DNA from: Candidatus Protistibacter heckmannii
Lineage (GTDB): Bacteria; Pseudomonadota; Gammaproteobacteria; Burkholderiales; Burkholderiaceae
Length of the DNA: 64,000 nt
Assembly (NCBI GenBank): GCA_025050535.1
Contig: JALBVF010000003.1
Coordinates: 62,001 to 126,000 of the forward strand
Direction of reading: 5' to 3'
The notes under the pieces were generated by a model. It made no database searches and was not told where the DNA came from. It saw nothing but the letters and a program-made list of their open reading frames with translations. Made by a program: the position numbers and the translations under genes. Positions 1 to 8,656 of this stretch are shown piece after piece (within the stretch, counting starts at the first letter, position 1; each line of letters starts with the position of its first letter).

Positions 1-252
1 CGCCCCGACTCTTCCGCCAGTCTGCAGAGCGTTGCCGTCAAACCCGTATTGACCTGCGCAAACTCGGCGACATCCACCGGCCGGTTGACGCCGGCGAGAT
101 GGCAGATCGCATCCACCTGGGCGATGGCCCACTCGAGCTCACGGATATCCGACGTCCGCACAAACTCCAGGGGCTCGACCTTCTTCTCCCGAAGATTCAT
201 CGAAAGATTCTTGCCGATAAAACCCGCCGCTCCGGTGATCAATATGCTCATC
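1..252 (-). CDS. fnlB: FnlB/CapF-like UDP-sugar reductase, N-terminal part (runs off window)
   Basis: Only the first 84 codons are present; the gene continues past base 1. The start ATG at 252 opens a Rossmann fold of the extended SDR type (GAAGFIG at residues 7-13, later CHLAGVNRP). The AGVNRP pattern and the position four bases after the stop of the FnlA-type gene match the CapF/WbjC/FnlB family, which reduces the 4-keto sugar made by FnlA on the way to UDP-N-acetyl-L-fucosamine. The third enzyme (FnlC/WbjD, a 2-epimerase) would be expected beyond the window edge. Cytoplasmic nucleotide-sugar enzyme. The family call rests on the N-terminus and the neighbour; the cupin C-terminal domain of CapF cannot be seen here. 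Confidence 0.75.
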
Positions 253-256
253 GGAG

Positions 257-1291
257 CTAGTCCACAGGTTGAGCGGACTGGCCTCCCAACAGATCCCGGA
301 CATAATCCAGCTTAAGCAGCAGCGCCTTCATAGCGGGCACGTCCAGGCGCGTCGTGTTGTGGGAGTTGTAGTCGGAGCTCTCGGTGATTTTCGCCTCGCC
401 TTCCTCGACAAACTTTCCGTAGTTCAAGTCCCGCATGTCTGGAGGCACACGATAGTAGTCGCCCAGATCCTCCGCGCAGGCCATCTCTTCTCTGCTGAGC
501 AGAGTTTCGTACACCTTCTCGCCGTGCCGGGTCCCGATGACGTGCACGGGATGATCCGGTTTGGAGAACAGGTCGGTCATGGCCCTGGCCAGCGTATCGA
601 TCGTGGCCGCGGGCGCCTTCTGGACAAAAATCTCCCCATTGCGGCCATGCTCGAACGCATAGAGCACCAGATCGACCGCATCCCCCAACGTCATCATGAA
701 CCGCGTCATCTGCGGATCCGTGATCGTGATCGGCTTCCCAGCGGCAAGCAGCTCCACAAACAGCGGGATCACGGAACCGCGCGAGGCCATCACATTACCG
801 TAACGGGTCGCGCATACGACCGTCCCGGTGTCGGCCAAGGAACGCGACTTGGCCACGACCAGCTTCTCCATCATCGCCTTGGAGATGCCCATAGCATTGA
901 TCGGATAGACGGCCTTGTCGGTGCTCAGACAAATGACGCGCTTGACGCCGCTTTGCACCGCTGCCTCGATCACATTCTCCGTGCCGAGGATATTGGTCTT
1001 CACCGCCTCCAGCGGATAAAACTCGCAAGACGGCACTTGCTTGAGCGCCGCGGCGTGAAAGACAAAATCCACGCCCGACATCGCGCCACGAACGCTGGCC
1101 AGATTCCTGACATCGCCCAGATAGAAGCGCAGCTTCGGATGGTTGAACATCTTCCGCATGTCGTCCTGCTTTTTTTCGTCGCGGCTGAAGATGCGGATCT
1201 CCCGCACGCCGGTGCTCAAAAAGCGTTTCAACACGGCGTGGCCGAATGAACCCGTGCCTCCGGTAATCAACAATACGGCGCCATCGAACAT
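257..1291 (-). CDS. fnlA: UDP-GlcNAc 4,6-dehydratase/5-epimerase, FnlA/WbjB/CapE type
   Basis: 344 residues, the usual length of the family. The NAD(P)-binding motif TGGTGSFG is at residues 10-17. The catalytic region STDKAV at 123-128 is followed by Met134 and Lys138 where most SDRs have Tyr-x3-Lys; Met at this place is typical of the CapE/WbjB branch and separates it from PseB/FlaA1. The enzyme makes the 4-keto, 5-epimerised sugar from UDP-GlcNAc, the first step to UDP-L-FucNAc. It lies directly upstream of the fnlB-like gene, 4 bp apart, and 15 bp after the methyltransferase gene. Cytoplasmic. Identification is strong by sequence and context; the exact stereochemistry is inferred. Confidence 0.85.
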   Translation of the reverse strand: MFDGAVLLITGGTGSFGHAVLKRFLSTGVREIRIFSRDEKKQDDMRKMFNHPKLRFYLGDVRNLASVRGAMSGVDFVFHAAALKQVPSCEFYPLEAVKTNILGTENVIEAAVQSGVKRVICLSTDKAVYPINAMGISKAMMEKLVVAKSRSLADTGTVVCATRYGNVMASRGSVIPLFVELLAAGKPITITDPQMTRFMMTLGDAVDLVLYAFEHGRNGEIFVQKAPAATIDTLARAMTDLFSKPDHPVHVIGTRHGEKVYETLLSREEMACAEDLGDYYRVPPDMRDLNYGKFVEEGEAKITESSDYNSHNTTRLDVPAMKALLLKLDYVRDLLGGQSAQPVD

Positions 1292-1306
1292 GTTTATCTC
1301 AGCGGT

Positions 1307-2131
1307 CTATTTGGCTTTTGAGGCTTGGTTGGAAAACGTCCTGGACATCGCGTTGCAAAAGGCGATGTCCTGTGGCGGATCGCACTCTCCGGTTTTTTTC
1401 AGGACGAGGAGATACTCATAAAAATGCGGCGGGGGCAGTTCCTTGCCTTGGTCATCGGAAAAATCTCCGCGCCGCTCGAAAAACAGCCGCTTCTCAACGG
1501 CGAATCCAAATCTGTCGATGTGCTTCAACAGCGCAACGACATCGGTGAAGTAATTGGGATGGCCCTTGCCGCGCGCACCGGCTTCCGCTTCCAGTGCCTT
1601 GATGTCATCGGGACGATAATTGTCGTTCTTCCCCGTGATCAATATCTTGCCGCCATCTGCGGTGACGCGATGCATTTCAACCAGCGCCTCCGTCTGGTAC
1701 ATGGCGTCGAATGCCGCAAAGCAGACGACGCGTTCAAACGCGCCCGACGGCAGGGGGAGAGCTTCACTGGGCGAAACATAGAAACGGACATTGGGCGCCG
1801 TGCAGGCTTCCTGCGCCGCGCGAATCATCTGCTCTGATATGTCGACCGCGGCGACTTCGGCCGCCATGGCGCTGAGCGTCGGCAAACTCCGGCCAAAGCC
1901 ACATCCCAGCTCGAGCACATGATCATCGGCTTGGATATCCAGCAAGCTGATGATGGAAAGATACAAGGCATCAGCCGTAGTCTTGACGTCGCCGACAGGC
2001 GTGACAGATTTGCACACGCCCGAGGCGTTGGCTTCGGCAACCCTGGCCTTCCAATAATTTACATAATTTTCATTCCAGTACTTAACTCGCGCCAAATCAT
2101 CACTGGTGCCAAGCTCGGTCTTTTTGGACAT
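1307..2131 (-). CDS. Class I SAM-dependent methyltransferase
   Basis: 274 residues from the ATG at 2131. I prefer this start over one at 2152 because AGGAAGG lies six bases upstream of 2131, while the longer form has no spaced ribosome site. Motif I, LELGCGFGRS, is at residues 73-82 and is followed by an acidic residue in AVDIS, as in Methyltransf_11/25 proteins. A later stretch, DGGKILITGKND, fits the post-motif III strand. The gene sits between a DUF115-like gene and fnlA in the polysaccharide block, so the likely substrate is a sugar or glycan hydroxyl or amino group. The acceptor cannot be deduced from the sequence. Cytoplasmic, no membrane segment seen. Confidence 0.75.
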   Translation of the reverse strand: MSKKTELGTSDDLARVKYWNENYVNYWKARVAEANASGVCKSVTPVGDVKTTADALYLSIISLLDIQADDHVLELGCGFGRSLPTLSAMAAEVAAVDISEQMIRAAQEACTAPNVRFYVSPSEALPLPSGAFERVVCFAAFDAMYQTEALVEMHRVTADGGKILITGKNDNYRPDDIKALEAEAGARGKGHPNYFTDVVALLKHIDRFGFAVEKRLFFERRGDFSDDQGKELPPPHFYEYLLVLKKTGECDPPQDIAFCNAMSRTFSNQASKAK

Positions 2132-2162
2132 CAATCGCCTTCCTGAACTCATCTCCGATCAT

Positions 2163-2975
2163 TCAATATATATTGTAGTACCCTTGCTTGGCCAAATATG
2201 CCAAATCGTGGCCATCAATAATGTCCAGATTCTCCTTATATTCCATGGGGCGCCCGGTATATTCTGAATAAGAGACCGTCTTCATCAGATTGGACTGCAC
2301 CCCATCAGGGACCAATAAAGTGAGATCCATTCTCTCCTGGCATCTCTCGAAAATATCGCCTCCGTAGGGCGACTCGTCTTCATACACCGGCTGTCCCAGA
2401 CCTTTCTCGAAAAAATGGGAGCCATATCTGGGCGTAAACGCGTAATCGCATCCCACCAATATCGCATTGGTGAATCCGAAATATGCCGCCATTCCCAGCA
2501 TGGCATACAGGCCGCCCTGCATGAAGCTGAATTCACCATCCAAAGCGGTCTTCTGGAAATCCCAGGTGCGGCTGCCGAAGTGATGCGTGTAATACACGTT
2601 CTCGCCACGCATATTCAGGCAATTCGACAGACTAGTGAAAAAACGGGTTTTCGGATTCTCCCCGATTTTTCTTCTGAACAGGTCGCCAATATAGTTGCGA
2701 TACCAGGCGCCATAATATTTCCGGTACCGATAAAACAGGAAGGCCGCCGGCAAGTGGTAATAAAGGCAGTTCAACTTGCCGAAATCCATGTGGAAGAAGC
2801 ATGAATTGCAGCTGATCGAAACCCTGTCGCTGAATCGGTCCAGATCCATGCTCTTGAGCGAAGCGCCGTTGCCGAAGATGTAGCAGCTTTCCCCTTGGTG
2901 ACGCCCCTTGAACGCGGCGTTCCGCTTGAGCTGCGGCTGCGCCAAACGCCATAGAATTTTGTCCTTTAACTGCAT
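2163..2975 (-). CDS. DUF115/GT42-like protein, possible nonulosonate (sialyl-type) transferase
   Basis: 270 residues, no signal peptide. Near the N-terminus is YIFGNGASLK (32-41) followed by a Ser-Cys-Asn pattern in VSISCNSCFF. A GxGxSL loop in this place is shared by GT42 sialyltransferases, by DUF115/MptE-like proteins and by Maf flagellin glycosyltransferases that handle pseudaminic or legionaminic acid. A second conserved-looking stretch is LVGCDYAFTPRYG near residue 175. Its neighbours are a PtmA-like SDR and a CMP-nonulosonate synthetase, which supports a role in transferring an activated nonulosonic acid. That role is inference. An alternative is a sugar-modifying protein of unknown reaction. 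The gene ends 31 bp before the methyltransferase start. Confidence 0.5.
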   Translation of the reverse strand: MQLKDKILWRLAQPQLKRNAAFKGRHQGESCYIFGNGASLKSMDLDRFSDRVSISCNSCFFHMDFGKLNCLYYHLPAAFLFYRYRKYYGAWYRNYIGDLFRRKIGENPKTRFFTSLSNCLNMRGENVYYTHHFGSRTWDFQKTALDGEFSFMQGGLYAMLGMAAYFGFTNAILVGCDYAFTPRYGSHFFEKGLGQPVYEDESPYGGDIFERCQERMDLTLLVPDGVQSNLMKTVSYSEYTGRPMEYKENLDIIDGHDLAYLAKQGYYNIY

Positions 2976-2981
2976 GCTCCC

Positions 2982-3809
2982 TCACCAGGCATTCAATCCG
3001 CCGTCAATCATCAGATTTTGTCCAGTGACATAGCTGGATGCATCCGAGGCCAAAAAAACCAGGGCCCCCACCATCTCATCCGCCTGCGCCATGCGCGCCA
3101 TCGGAATGCGGCTCGAGTATTTCTTGCTGAACACGTCGTTCTGCCCGCTTTCCACTCCGCCGGGCGTCAAGGTATTGACGCGCACCCCTTTATCTCCCCA
3201 GTGCGTCGCCCAGTACCGGGTCAAGCCCACAACCCCGGCTTTCGAAGCGCTGTAGACGGGCGGCGTGTTGATCGCCTGCCCCAGATACTGCGAGCCCTCA
3301 TAGATCCGGGAATCCGGCCCCAGCACGCCATAGATGGAAGCGGTCTGGATGATCGAACCCTTGCCCCTTGCCGCCATCCTGGTCCCCACCGCCTGCGCCA
3401 CCAGAAACATGCCGTCCAGATTGACGGCCATGATTTCGCGCCAGACGTCCAAGGGGAACGACTCGGGCGGAGTGAAGAATTTTGAGAGGTCAGCGCCCTT
3501 GCTCGCGGCGTTGTTGTGCAACACGTCGATGGGCCCCAACGCGGCTTCCACCCAGTTCACCATCTCCAGAACCGAAGCCGGATCAGAGACGTCGCAGGCG
3601 ACGCCAATCGCCTCCGTCCCATGGGTGGCGTGCAGCTGGGCTGCAACCTCCTGCCCCCGCTCCTCGCTCACGTCAACCACCGCCACCTTTGCGCCAAAAT
3701 CGGCAAGGCCGGCGCAAAATCGTTGCCCCAGAATCCCCGCCCCGCCAGTCACCACGGCGACCTTTCCGCCGAGATCGAACAGCTTACGGTATTTGCCGGC
3801 ATTCAACAT
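2982..3809 (-). CDS. Short-chain dehydrogenase, PtmA-like
   Basis: 275 residues from the ATG at 3809. TAGGG lies about six bases upstream of it; a second ATG at 3815 directly abuts this site. Classical SDR layout: TGGAGILG at 21-28, NNAAS near 99, Ser158, Tyr186 and Lys190 (YSASK), and a C-terminal YVTGQNLMIDGG. The long insert between the Ser and the Tyr, containing IYEGSQYLG, resembles Campylobacter PtmA, an oxidoreductase of the flagellar legionaminic acid locus. It follows a PtmB-like cytidylyltransferase, the same pairing as ptmA-ptmB. The substrate is not defined by the sequence; action on an amino-sugar precursor of a nonulosonic acid is the best guess. Confidence 0.7.
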   Translation of the reverse strand: MLNAGKYRKLFDLGGKVAVVTGGAGILGQRFCAGLADFGAKVAVVDVSEERGQEVAAQLHATHGTEAIGVACDVSDPASVLEMVNWVEAALGPIDVLHNNAASKGADLSKFFTPPESFPLDVWREIMAVNLDGMFLVAQAVGTRMAARGKGSIIQTASIYGVLGPDSRIYEGSQYLGQAINTPPVYSASKAGVVGLTRYWATHWGDKGVRVNTLTPGGVESGQNDVFSKKYSSRIPMARMAQADEMVGALVFLASDASSYVTGQNLMIDGGLNAW

Positions 3810-3849
3810 ATTCATCCCTATTTTGTTTCGGCACCCAGACAAGCCCGCA

Positions 3850-4566
3850 TCATAAAACCCGCGCCGAACCAGCGGACGCAACCTTGCCCGCGAGCGCCTC
3901 GCCAATCACCAGATCCATGGCGGTGTCGATGTCCAGAGCCCTTTCCATTGGGATCTGCACCGCGCGCACCCTGCCATCGAAAAGACGGTCGGCGGTCATG
4001 ATGAAATCAGCCTTCGCCACATAAGCCACCGTCGTCACATCATAGAGCTCGGGCGCATCCTGACGACGATGATATACACCTTCCACCGCCAGCCTGACCA
4101 AGCCATCGGCCTCTCGCCTGACCATATTGAAATAGGGATTGCGTTCCGCCTCGCGCACAGTCAACACGACATCCGGCGCATAGGTCAGGAAGGCATCCAG
4201 ACAGCAATCGATGTCGGCTGCGATCCGCAAGGGCGAGGTGGGCGGCAGGCTCAGGAAAATATCCACCTTCTCGCCCGCATCTCTCAGAAATTGAATGGCA
4301 TGACGCCACGCAAGCCATTCGGGCGTTTGATCGCCGGCCAGCTCCTTGGGGCGGAGAAACGGAACCTGGGCGCCCGCTGCGCGCGCCGCCTCTGCGATTT
4401 CGGGATCGTCGGTGGAAACCACTACCTTGCGCACCCGCGGCAGCGACAAACCCAATTCAACCGCATGCGTGATCAGCGGCTTCCCTGCAATGGGCAGCAG
4501 GTTTTTACGGGGCAGCCCTTTCGAGCCTCCCCGCGCGAACACAAAAGCCACAATGTTTGTGTTCAC
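3850..4566 (-). CDS. CMP-nonulosonate (acylneuraminate) cytidylyltransferase, PtmB-like
   Basis: 238 residues. Start is a GTG at 4566 with GGAG five bases upstream. The nucleotide-binding motif ARGGSKGLPRKN occupies residues 11-22, as in NeuA, LegF and PseF. Further family marks are STDDPEIA near residue 51, LPPTSPLR near 107 and a C-terminal DIDTAMDL. It should activate a 2-keto-3-deoxy nonulosonic acid or similar acid with CTP. This is the second such enzyme in the window; the first lies in the Leg operon part at 16858-17580. The two differ clearly in sequence, so a second activated acid is possible. It lies between a Gfo/Idh gene (18 bp gap) and the PtmA-like SDR. Confidence 0.8.
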   Translation of the reverse strand: MNTNIVAFVFARGGSKGLPRKNLLPIAGKPLITHAVELGLSLPRVRKVVVSTDDPEIAEAARAAGAQVPFLRPKELAGDQTPEWLAWRHAIQFLRDAGEKVDIFLSLPPTSPLRIAADIDCCLDAFLTYAPDVVLTVREAERNPYFNMVRREADGLVRLAVEGVYHRRQDAPELYDVTTVAYVAKADFIMTADRLFDGRVRAVQIPMERALDIDTAMDLVIGEALAGKVASAGSARVL

Positions 4567-4584
4567 ACGGACTCCATCTCTGCA

Positions 4585-5517
4585 TCAAGGTTGATCACTG
4601 TCGCCGCGCCTCACCATCCATGTTTTGTGGGCGGCCGCATCCTCCGCCGCATCGATTAGGCGCAGGACGTCCAGGCCTTCTTCCAGGGAACACAACATGT
4701 TCTTTTCCCCCGCCTGCACGGCCATGTGCATGTTGATATAGGTTTGATCGCGCCCCGAGGAAAAGACCTCGATGTCCTCATTGACCGTCAATATATTCCG
4801 GATCAGATCGGCTTCGATGGTGTACCGCGCGGTATTGATCAGGAAGAACCTGCGGGTCAGCCGATCCAGATAGTTCAGCTGCACCGACACCACGGGGCAT
4901 CGCGGCGTGGCCAGCAACAGCGCGAAGACGTCGTCGCTATCGATCTCGAGCGGGCTGTATTGCCCTCCGATCGCCGCCACCCGATTCCAGCCACCCAGCA
5001 TCCAGGTCAGGTAATCCAGTTCATGACTCAGATCGCGCAAGGCGCCGCCGCCCAGTCCCGCGCTGGCCGAATAGGATTTCCGGTAGTCGGTGGCGGGACG
5101 CCAATGCGGCAGATATTGCCCGACATAGGCCTGCACCGACAAAACACGCTCCCCCTCCAGCAGGGCCTTGATCCTTTGCGTGATCGGGTGGAAGCGCAGA
5201 TTATAGGCGACGACGATGTTGCGAAACGCATTTTCCGGCAGGATCTCAAGGCGGCTGAATATCGGCTTTTCGACCAGCACGGTCCCCGTATATCCCAGGC
5301 CAGCGAGCGCCGACAAGGCGCCATGATGTTCGCTGGTGGCATTGGCGATCACGACATAGTCTGGATTCTGCTCGTCCAGCGCCTGCCCCAGGTCCGCATA
5401 CACGGCCGGAAAATCAATCTTCCGCCAGCTCACCACGGACACGCTGGCGCCAAGACTCTCTGTCACTTTGGCATGCAAAGCACCAATCGAGCCATAGCCG
5501 ACAATCAAGACCTTCAT
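4585..5517 (-). CDS. Gfo/Idh/MocA family NAD(P)-dependent oxidoreductase
   Basis: 310 residues. GYGSIG at 7-12 binds the dinucleotide, and EKP at 83-85 is the hallmark Lys-containing motif of the family. A later GGALRDLSHELDYLTWML holds the His and Asp expected near the active site. Such enzymes oxidise or reduce a ring hydroxyl of free or nucleotide-bound sugars. It is shorter than many members (about 350 residues) but has both domains. It lies between a GT4 glycosyltransferase and the PtmB-like gene, so it may serve that second activated sugar. The substrate is unknown. A second member of the family is at 10975-12063 and is not closely similar. Confidence 0.75.
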   Translation of the reverse strand: MKVLIVGYGSIGALHAKVTESLGASVSVVSWRKIDFPAVYADLGQALDEQNPDYVVIANATSEHHGALSALAGLGYTGTVLVEKPIFSRLEILPENAFRNIVVAYNLRFHPITQRIKALLEGERVLSVQAYVGQYLPHWRPATDYRKSYSASAGLGGGALRDLSHELDYLTWMLGGWNRVAAIGGQYSPLEIDSDDVFALLLATPRCPVVSVQLNYLDRLTRRFFLINTARYTIEADLIRNILTVNEDIEVFSSGRDQTYINMHMAVQAGEKNMLCSLEEGLDVLRLIDAAEDAAAHKTWMVRRGDSDQP

Positions 5518-5529
5518 GCGTGTCTCGGC

Positions 5530-6708
5530 TTAGTCATGTTGAAAAAATTTCCTTTCGGCGCTACCAAAAGATTGCCCCTGGGCGACGCGTGCCAGAAAGG
5601 AAAACGTTTCGGCCGAGCATTGCCGCCACGAATACCTTTTCGCCCTATCCGCCACCGCCTGTGCCAATTGTGTACGCAAAGCCGGCGAAGCCAACAGTTT
5701 ACGCAAGGCGGAGGCGATGTCCTCCGGATTCTCCGGGTCAAAATACACACCGGCGTCTCCCAGGACCTCGGGCATGGGACCGCGGTTGGAGCTGGCCGTC
5801 GGCAACCCGGCCGACATGCCTTCGAGCAAGATGATAGGGAGATTCTCGCAGCTCGACGCATAGAGAAACACATCCGCATGTGCATAGTGCGCCGGCAAAT
5901 CCTGATACGCCACGGCGCCATGGTAGATCACCCCATCGCCGTCGAGCCTCAGCGCCTCCAGCGTCTTCTTGAGACGTGTCAGCGCGGGCGGATAAGCCGG
6001 ACCGACAAGGCCCAGCCGGATCGGCAATCCTTCGTCCCGCAGCATCGCCACCGCCCTGGCCACCTTATTCTGGTGCTTGTACACATCAACGATGGAGACA
6101 TACAAAATCCGGATCGGGTTTTCCATTGCATATTGCGCCATGTCCTGCTGTACGCGAGGCGGGTGGGAAAACCTGGGGGCTATTCCATGAGGAATGATCG
6201 CGGTGAGCGCTCCAGTACCGCCAATGGACTTCAGCACAGTCTCTCTTGCGTATTGCGTCAGAAAAATAATGCCGTCGCTTCCGCGGAAGGTGCGTCCTTG
6301 CGTCAACCGGAGAAGCATCAGCTTCAAGGTCATCCAGGACCATCCGAAACGGCGCATCTCGCGCCATTCGAAGGGCAGAAGATTCTGACTGATGCTGACA
6401 ACCGGCCGGAAGGTCCCGGCATACGATCCGCCGGGAACCAGCAGCACATCGCACGCCGCCTGCCGCGCCAACCGGGAGAGCCGTCGATATTGCCACCACG
6501 ATCTGCGCAACAACCCCAGGTCCAGTTCGGGTTGCGCGGCCTTGACCAGCCACGGTTGATCGGCGAGCCGCGCAAGCGTCGCGCTGCCGCCCCAGACCAC
6601 CACCCGGGAGAATCCATCAGACTCCGGCCGCGCGGCCGCCAACAGCTCGGCAAGATGCGTCAAGCCGCCGCCGGCGCGGATATTGGATGCGTCAATGCCC
6701 AGGATCAT
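5530..6708 (-). CDS. Glycosyltransferase family 4 (GT-B)
   Basis: 392 residues. The glycine-rich N-terminal acceptor domain begins with ILGIDASNIRAGGGLTHL. The C-terminal donor domain holds ILYVSIVDVYKHQNK, then YASSCENLPIILLEGMSAG, which carries the conserved EGMSAGLP motif of GT4 enzymes, and FDPENPEDIA near the end. These retaining enzymes build the repeat unit on undecaprenyl phosphate at the inner face of the cytoplasmic membrane. The start ATG overlaps the stop of the upstream GT2 gene (ATGA), so the two are probably translated together. Donor and acceptor sugars cannot be told from the sequence. Confidence 0.85.
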   Translation of the reverse strand: MILGIDASNIRAGGGLTHLAELLAAARPESDGFSRVVVWGGSATLARLADQPWLVKAAQPELDLGLLRRSWWQYRRLSRLARQAACDVLLVPGGSYAGTFRPVVSISQNLLPFEWREMRRFGWSWMTLKLMLLRLTQGRTFRGSDGIIFLTQYARETVLKSIGGTGALTAIIPHGIAPRFSHPPRVQQDMAQYAMENPIRILYVSIVDVYKHQNKVARAVAMLRDEGLPIRLGLVGPAYPPALTRLKKTLEALRLDGDGVIYHGAVAYQDLPAHYAHADVFLYASSCENLPIILLEGMSAGLPTASSNRGPMPEVLGDAGVYFDPENPEDIASALRKLLASPALRTQLAQAVADRAKRYSWRQCSAETFSFLARVAQGQSFGSAERKFFQHD

Positions 6709-7634
6709 GGCGCACCACCATCGGCTTCGGAACGCCGCGCCGAACCGTGCAGCACCTCACGGACCAGCGACAAGAGAATCCAAGCCAACGCCTTGGCCTT
6801 CCACCGCAACGGCGCCTTGTTCCATAGATAAGGCGCCAGACTGCGCCTTGCATCCCGATGGTGGCCAAGCGTGAGAAAGGCCTGCCCCTGGGCCAGCCCG
6901 ATCCAATTGAATCCCAGCTCCGCATCCGCCGCGGCAAAATCCGCCGCGTGACGCATGCGGATCGCGGCCGTCGTGCTCAACTGCCGCTTGGCATTGCTGG
7001 TGTTCCCACCGCCCACCCAGTAGTACCCAAGCGTTTGGTCAAGCCGTACAAATTTCGCGGCGCGATGCGTCAATCTGATCCAGGCATCGTAATCTTCGAT
7101 CGCGACGAGCTCGCTCTCTTCGGACAGCCCTCCAATTTCCGTCAGACATGCGCGGCGGACAAGCACGCTGGAATTGTTAAGTGCATTTCCATGGGCAATC
7201 AGGTCTCTGGCCGCGGGCTCGCGCAATGCACGCGTTCGCGCAAGCCGACGCCTCGACATCGTCCCCCGGCCATCAGCCAGGAACAGATCGTGATACACCA
7301 CGTCGGCGCCGCGGTCCAACATCGCCATGGATGCTTCGAGCTTGGTGGGCGCCCACCAGTCGTCCGAGTCGAGAAAAGCGACGAATTCGCCCTGCGCTTC
7401 GCGGACACCCAGATTTCTTGAGGCGGCGATGATTCCCTGGTTGTGGATTTTCAGCAGACGGACCCGCGGATCCATGCAGGCCCGCACGACTGCATCGGTA
7501 TCGTCCGATGAATGATTGTCGACGACCAAGACTTCCCATGCGCCCAATGTCTGCGCGCGCACGGAATCCAATGCGCGCTGCAAATCCGCCGCGCGATTGT
7601 AGGTTGGAATGACAACGGAAACTCTTGGACGCAT
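6705..7634 (-). CDS. Glycosyltransferase family 2 (GT-A)
   Basis: 309 residues. The N-terminus, RVSVVIPTYNRAADLQRAL, is the GT2 nucleotide-binding strand, VVDNHSSDDT follows near residue 47, and LDSDDWW near 91 is the metal-binding DxD region. The C-terminal third is variable and shows no clear transmembrane helix. It is an inverting transferase for polysaccharide repeat-unit assembly; donor unknown. Its stop overlaps the start of the GT4 gene. A 56-bp gap separates it from the upstream epimerase-like gene. Confidence 0.85.
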   Translation of the reverse strand: MRPRVSVVIPTYNRAADLQRALDSVRAQTLGAWEVLVVDNHSSDDTDAVVRACMDPRVRLLKIHNQGIIAASRNLGVREAQGEFVAFLDSDDWWAPTKLEASMAMLDRGADVVYHDLFLADGRGTMSRRRLARTRALREPAARDLIAHGNALNNSSVLVRRACLTEIGGLSEESELVAIEDYDAWIRLTHRAAKFVRLDQTLGYYWVGGGNTSNAKRQLSTTAAIRMRHAADFAAADAELGFNWIGLAQGQAFLTLGHHRDARRSLAPYLWNKAPLRWKAKALAWILLSLVREVLHGSARRSEADGGAP

Positions 7635-7690
7635 GACCTCGGTGTCGTCAACTCTTGTGAGCCGAGCCTGCTTGCCCTTGCACGATTTGT

Positions 7691-8650
7691 TTATCGCTCA
7701 TGATTTCGGTAATGATCGAGGCAGAAACGAATCAAGGTATCCAGTTCCTTGTCGATCAAGTCCTTTGGACTGGTCTGGAATCCCAATGCCGAAAATTTCT
7801 CGCAGCGATAGTTCAGATCCAGGGTGGCGGACGCATTCGGATCCAGCTTGCGCTGAATATCCGGCTCACTGCCCAGGGCGATCTTGACTCTGCCCGCGAT
7901 TCTCTGCGCCATCTCCAATACGGTGGGCGCCCAGGACCCACCGATATTGAACAGCCCATCGGAAAGCTTCTCCGATGGCGCCTCGAGGAGATGGGTCAAC
8001 GCCCCGCAGACATACTCGATGGGCACGAAATCCCGGCGTTGCATGCCGGACGATTGAAGCACTATGCCACCATGCTCGACGGCCTGCCTGCACAGATCGT
8101 TGGTCAGCAGCATCCAGCAATTGACCGCCGGATGTGCGGGCGCGCCAAACGCATTGGAGAGGCGCACTGAAATGCCTTCAATCTCCCGCCCAAGATGCGC
8201 GGTGCGCACCGCATCCTCTCCGGCCCGATGACTGGTGGCGTAGGGATGCACCGGCATGGCGCAGCTTGTTTCCGTGATCGTTCCATGCAGCGGACTGCCG
8301 TAGACATGCGCGCTCGAAAGATAGAGCAGCCTTCGCACCCCGGACCGGGACGCGGCCCTCACCAGTCGCGCCGTCGCGGCGGCATTGAACTCGTATGCGA
8401 GCACGAGATCCGCCGCGCAATCCTGGGCATTGAGGCCAGCAAGATGCGCAACCACATCCACGCCCTCGCACAGCGCCTCCAGCGCCACGTCGGATTGCCA
8501 ATCGACCTGCGCGACACGCGCCCCCGGCAGCCAAGGCGCCGCCTCGTAACTGCGCGAGGCAAGACAGACTTCATGCTCCGTCGAAGCCGACAGGTATTGC
8601 CCCAGACGTCCGCCAAGGAAGCCAAATCCACCGGTGATCAATATCCGCAT
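7691..8650 (-). CDS. Extended SDR (NAD-dependent epimerase/dehydratase) with Tyr-x3-His
   Basis: 319 residues. Rossmann motif GGFGFLG at 7-13, SSAHVYG at 112-118 and Tyr137. The usual catalytic Lys four residues after Tyr is replaced by His141 (YATSH). The remainder of the fold, including LSNAFGAP and the C-terminal FNIGG stretch, looks intact, so this is probably a real variant and not decay. The gene follows the RmlC-like epimerase and CDP-glucose 4,6-dehydratase genes, so the simplest role is 4-ketoreduction of a CDP-6-deoxy-4-ketohexose, perhaps after C-methylation. This is inferred from the neighbourhood only. Confidence 0.7.
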   Translation of the reverse strand: MRILITGGFGFLGGRLGQYLSASTEHEVCLASRSYEAAPWLPGARVAQVDWQSDVALEALCEGVDVVAHLAGLNAQDCAADLVLAYEFNAAATARLVRAASRSGVRRLLYLSSAHVYGSPLHGTITETSCAMPVHPYATSHRAGEDAVRTAHLGREIEGISVRLSNAFGAPAHPAVNCWMLLTNDLCRQAVEHGGIVLQSSGMQRRDFVPIEYVCGALTHLLEAPSEKLSDGLFNIGGSWAPTVLEMAQRIAGRVKIALGSEPDIQRKLDPNASATLDLNYRCEKFSALGFQTSPKDLIDKELDTLIRFCLDHYRNHER

Positions 8651-8656
8651 GCGCGC

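Noticed and set aside
4726-6831. Very long open frame on the plus strand (about 700 codons) opposite the Gfo/Idh and GT4 genes
   Set aside because: It is antisense to two well-supported genes, has no recognisable domain and is explained by the codon bias of the real genes in high-GC DNA.
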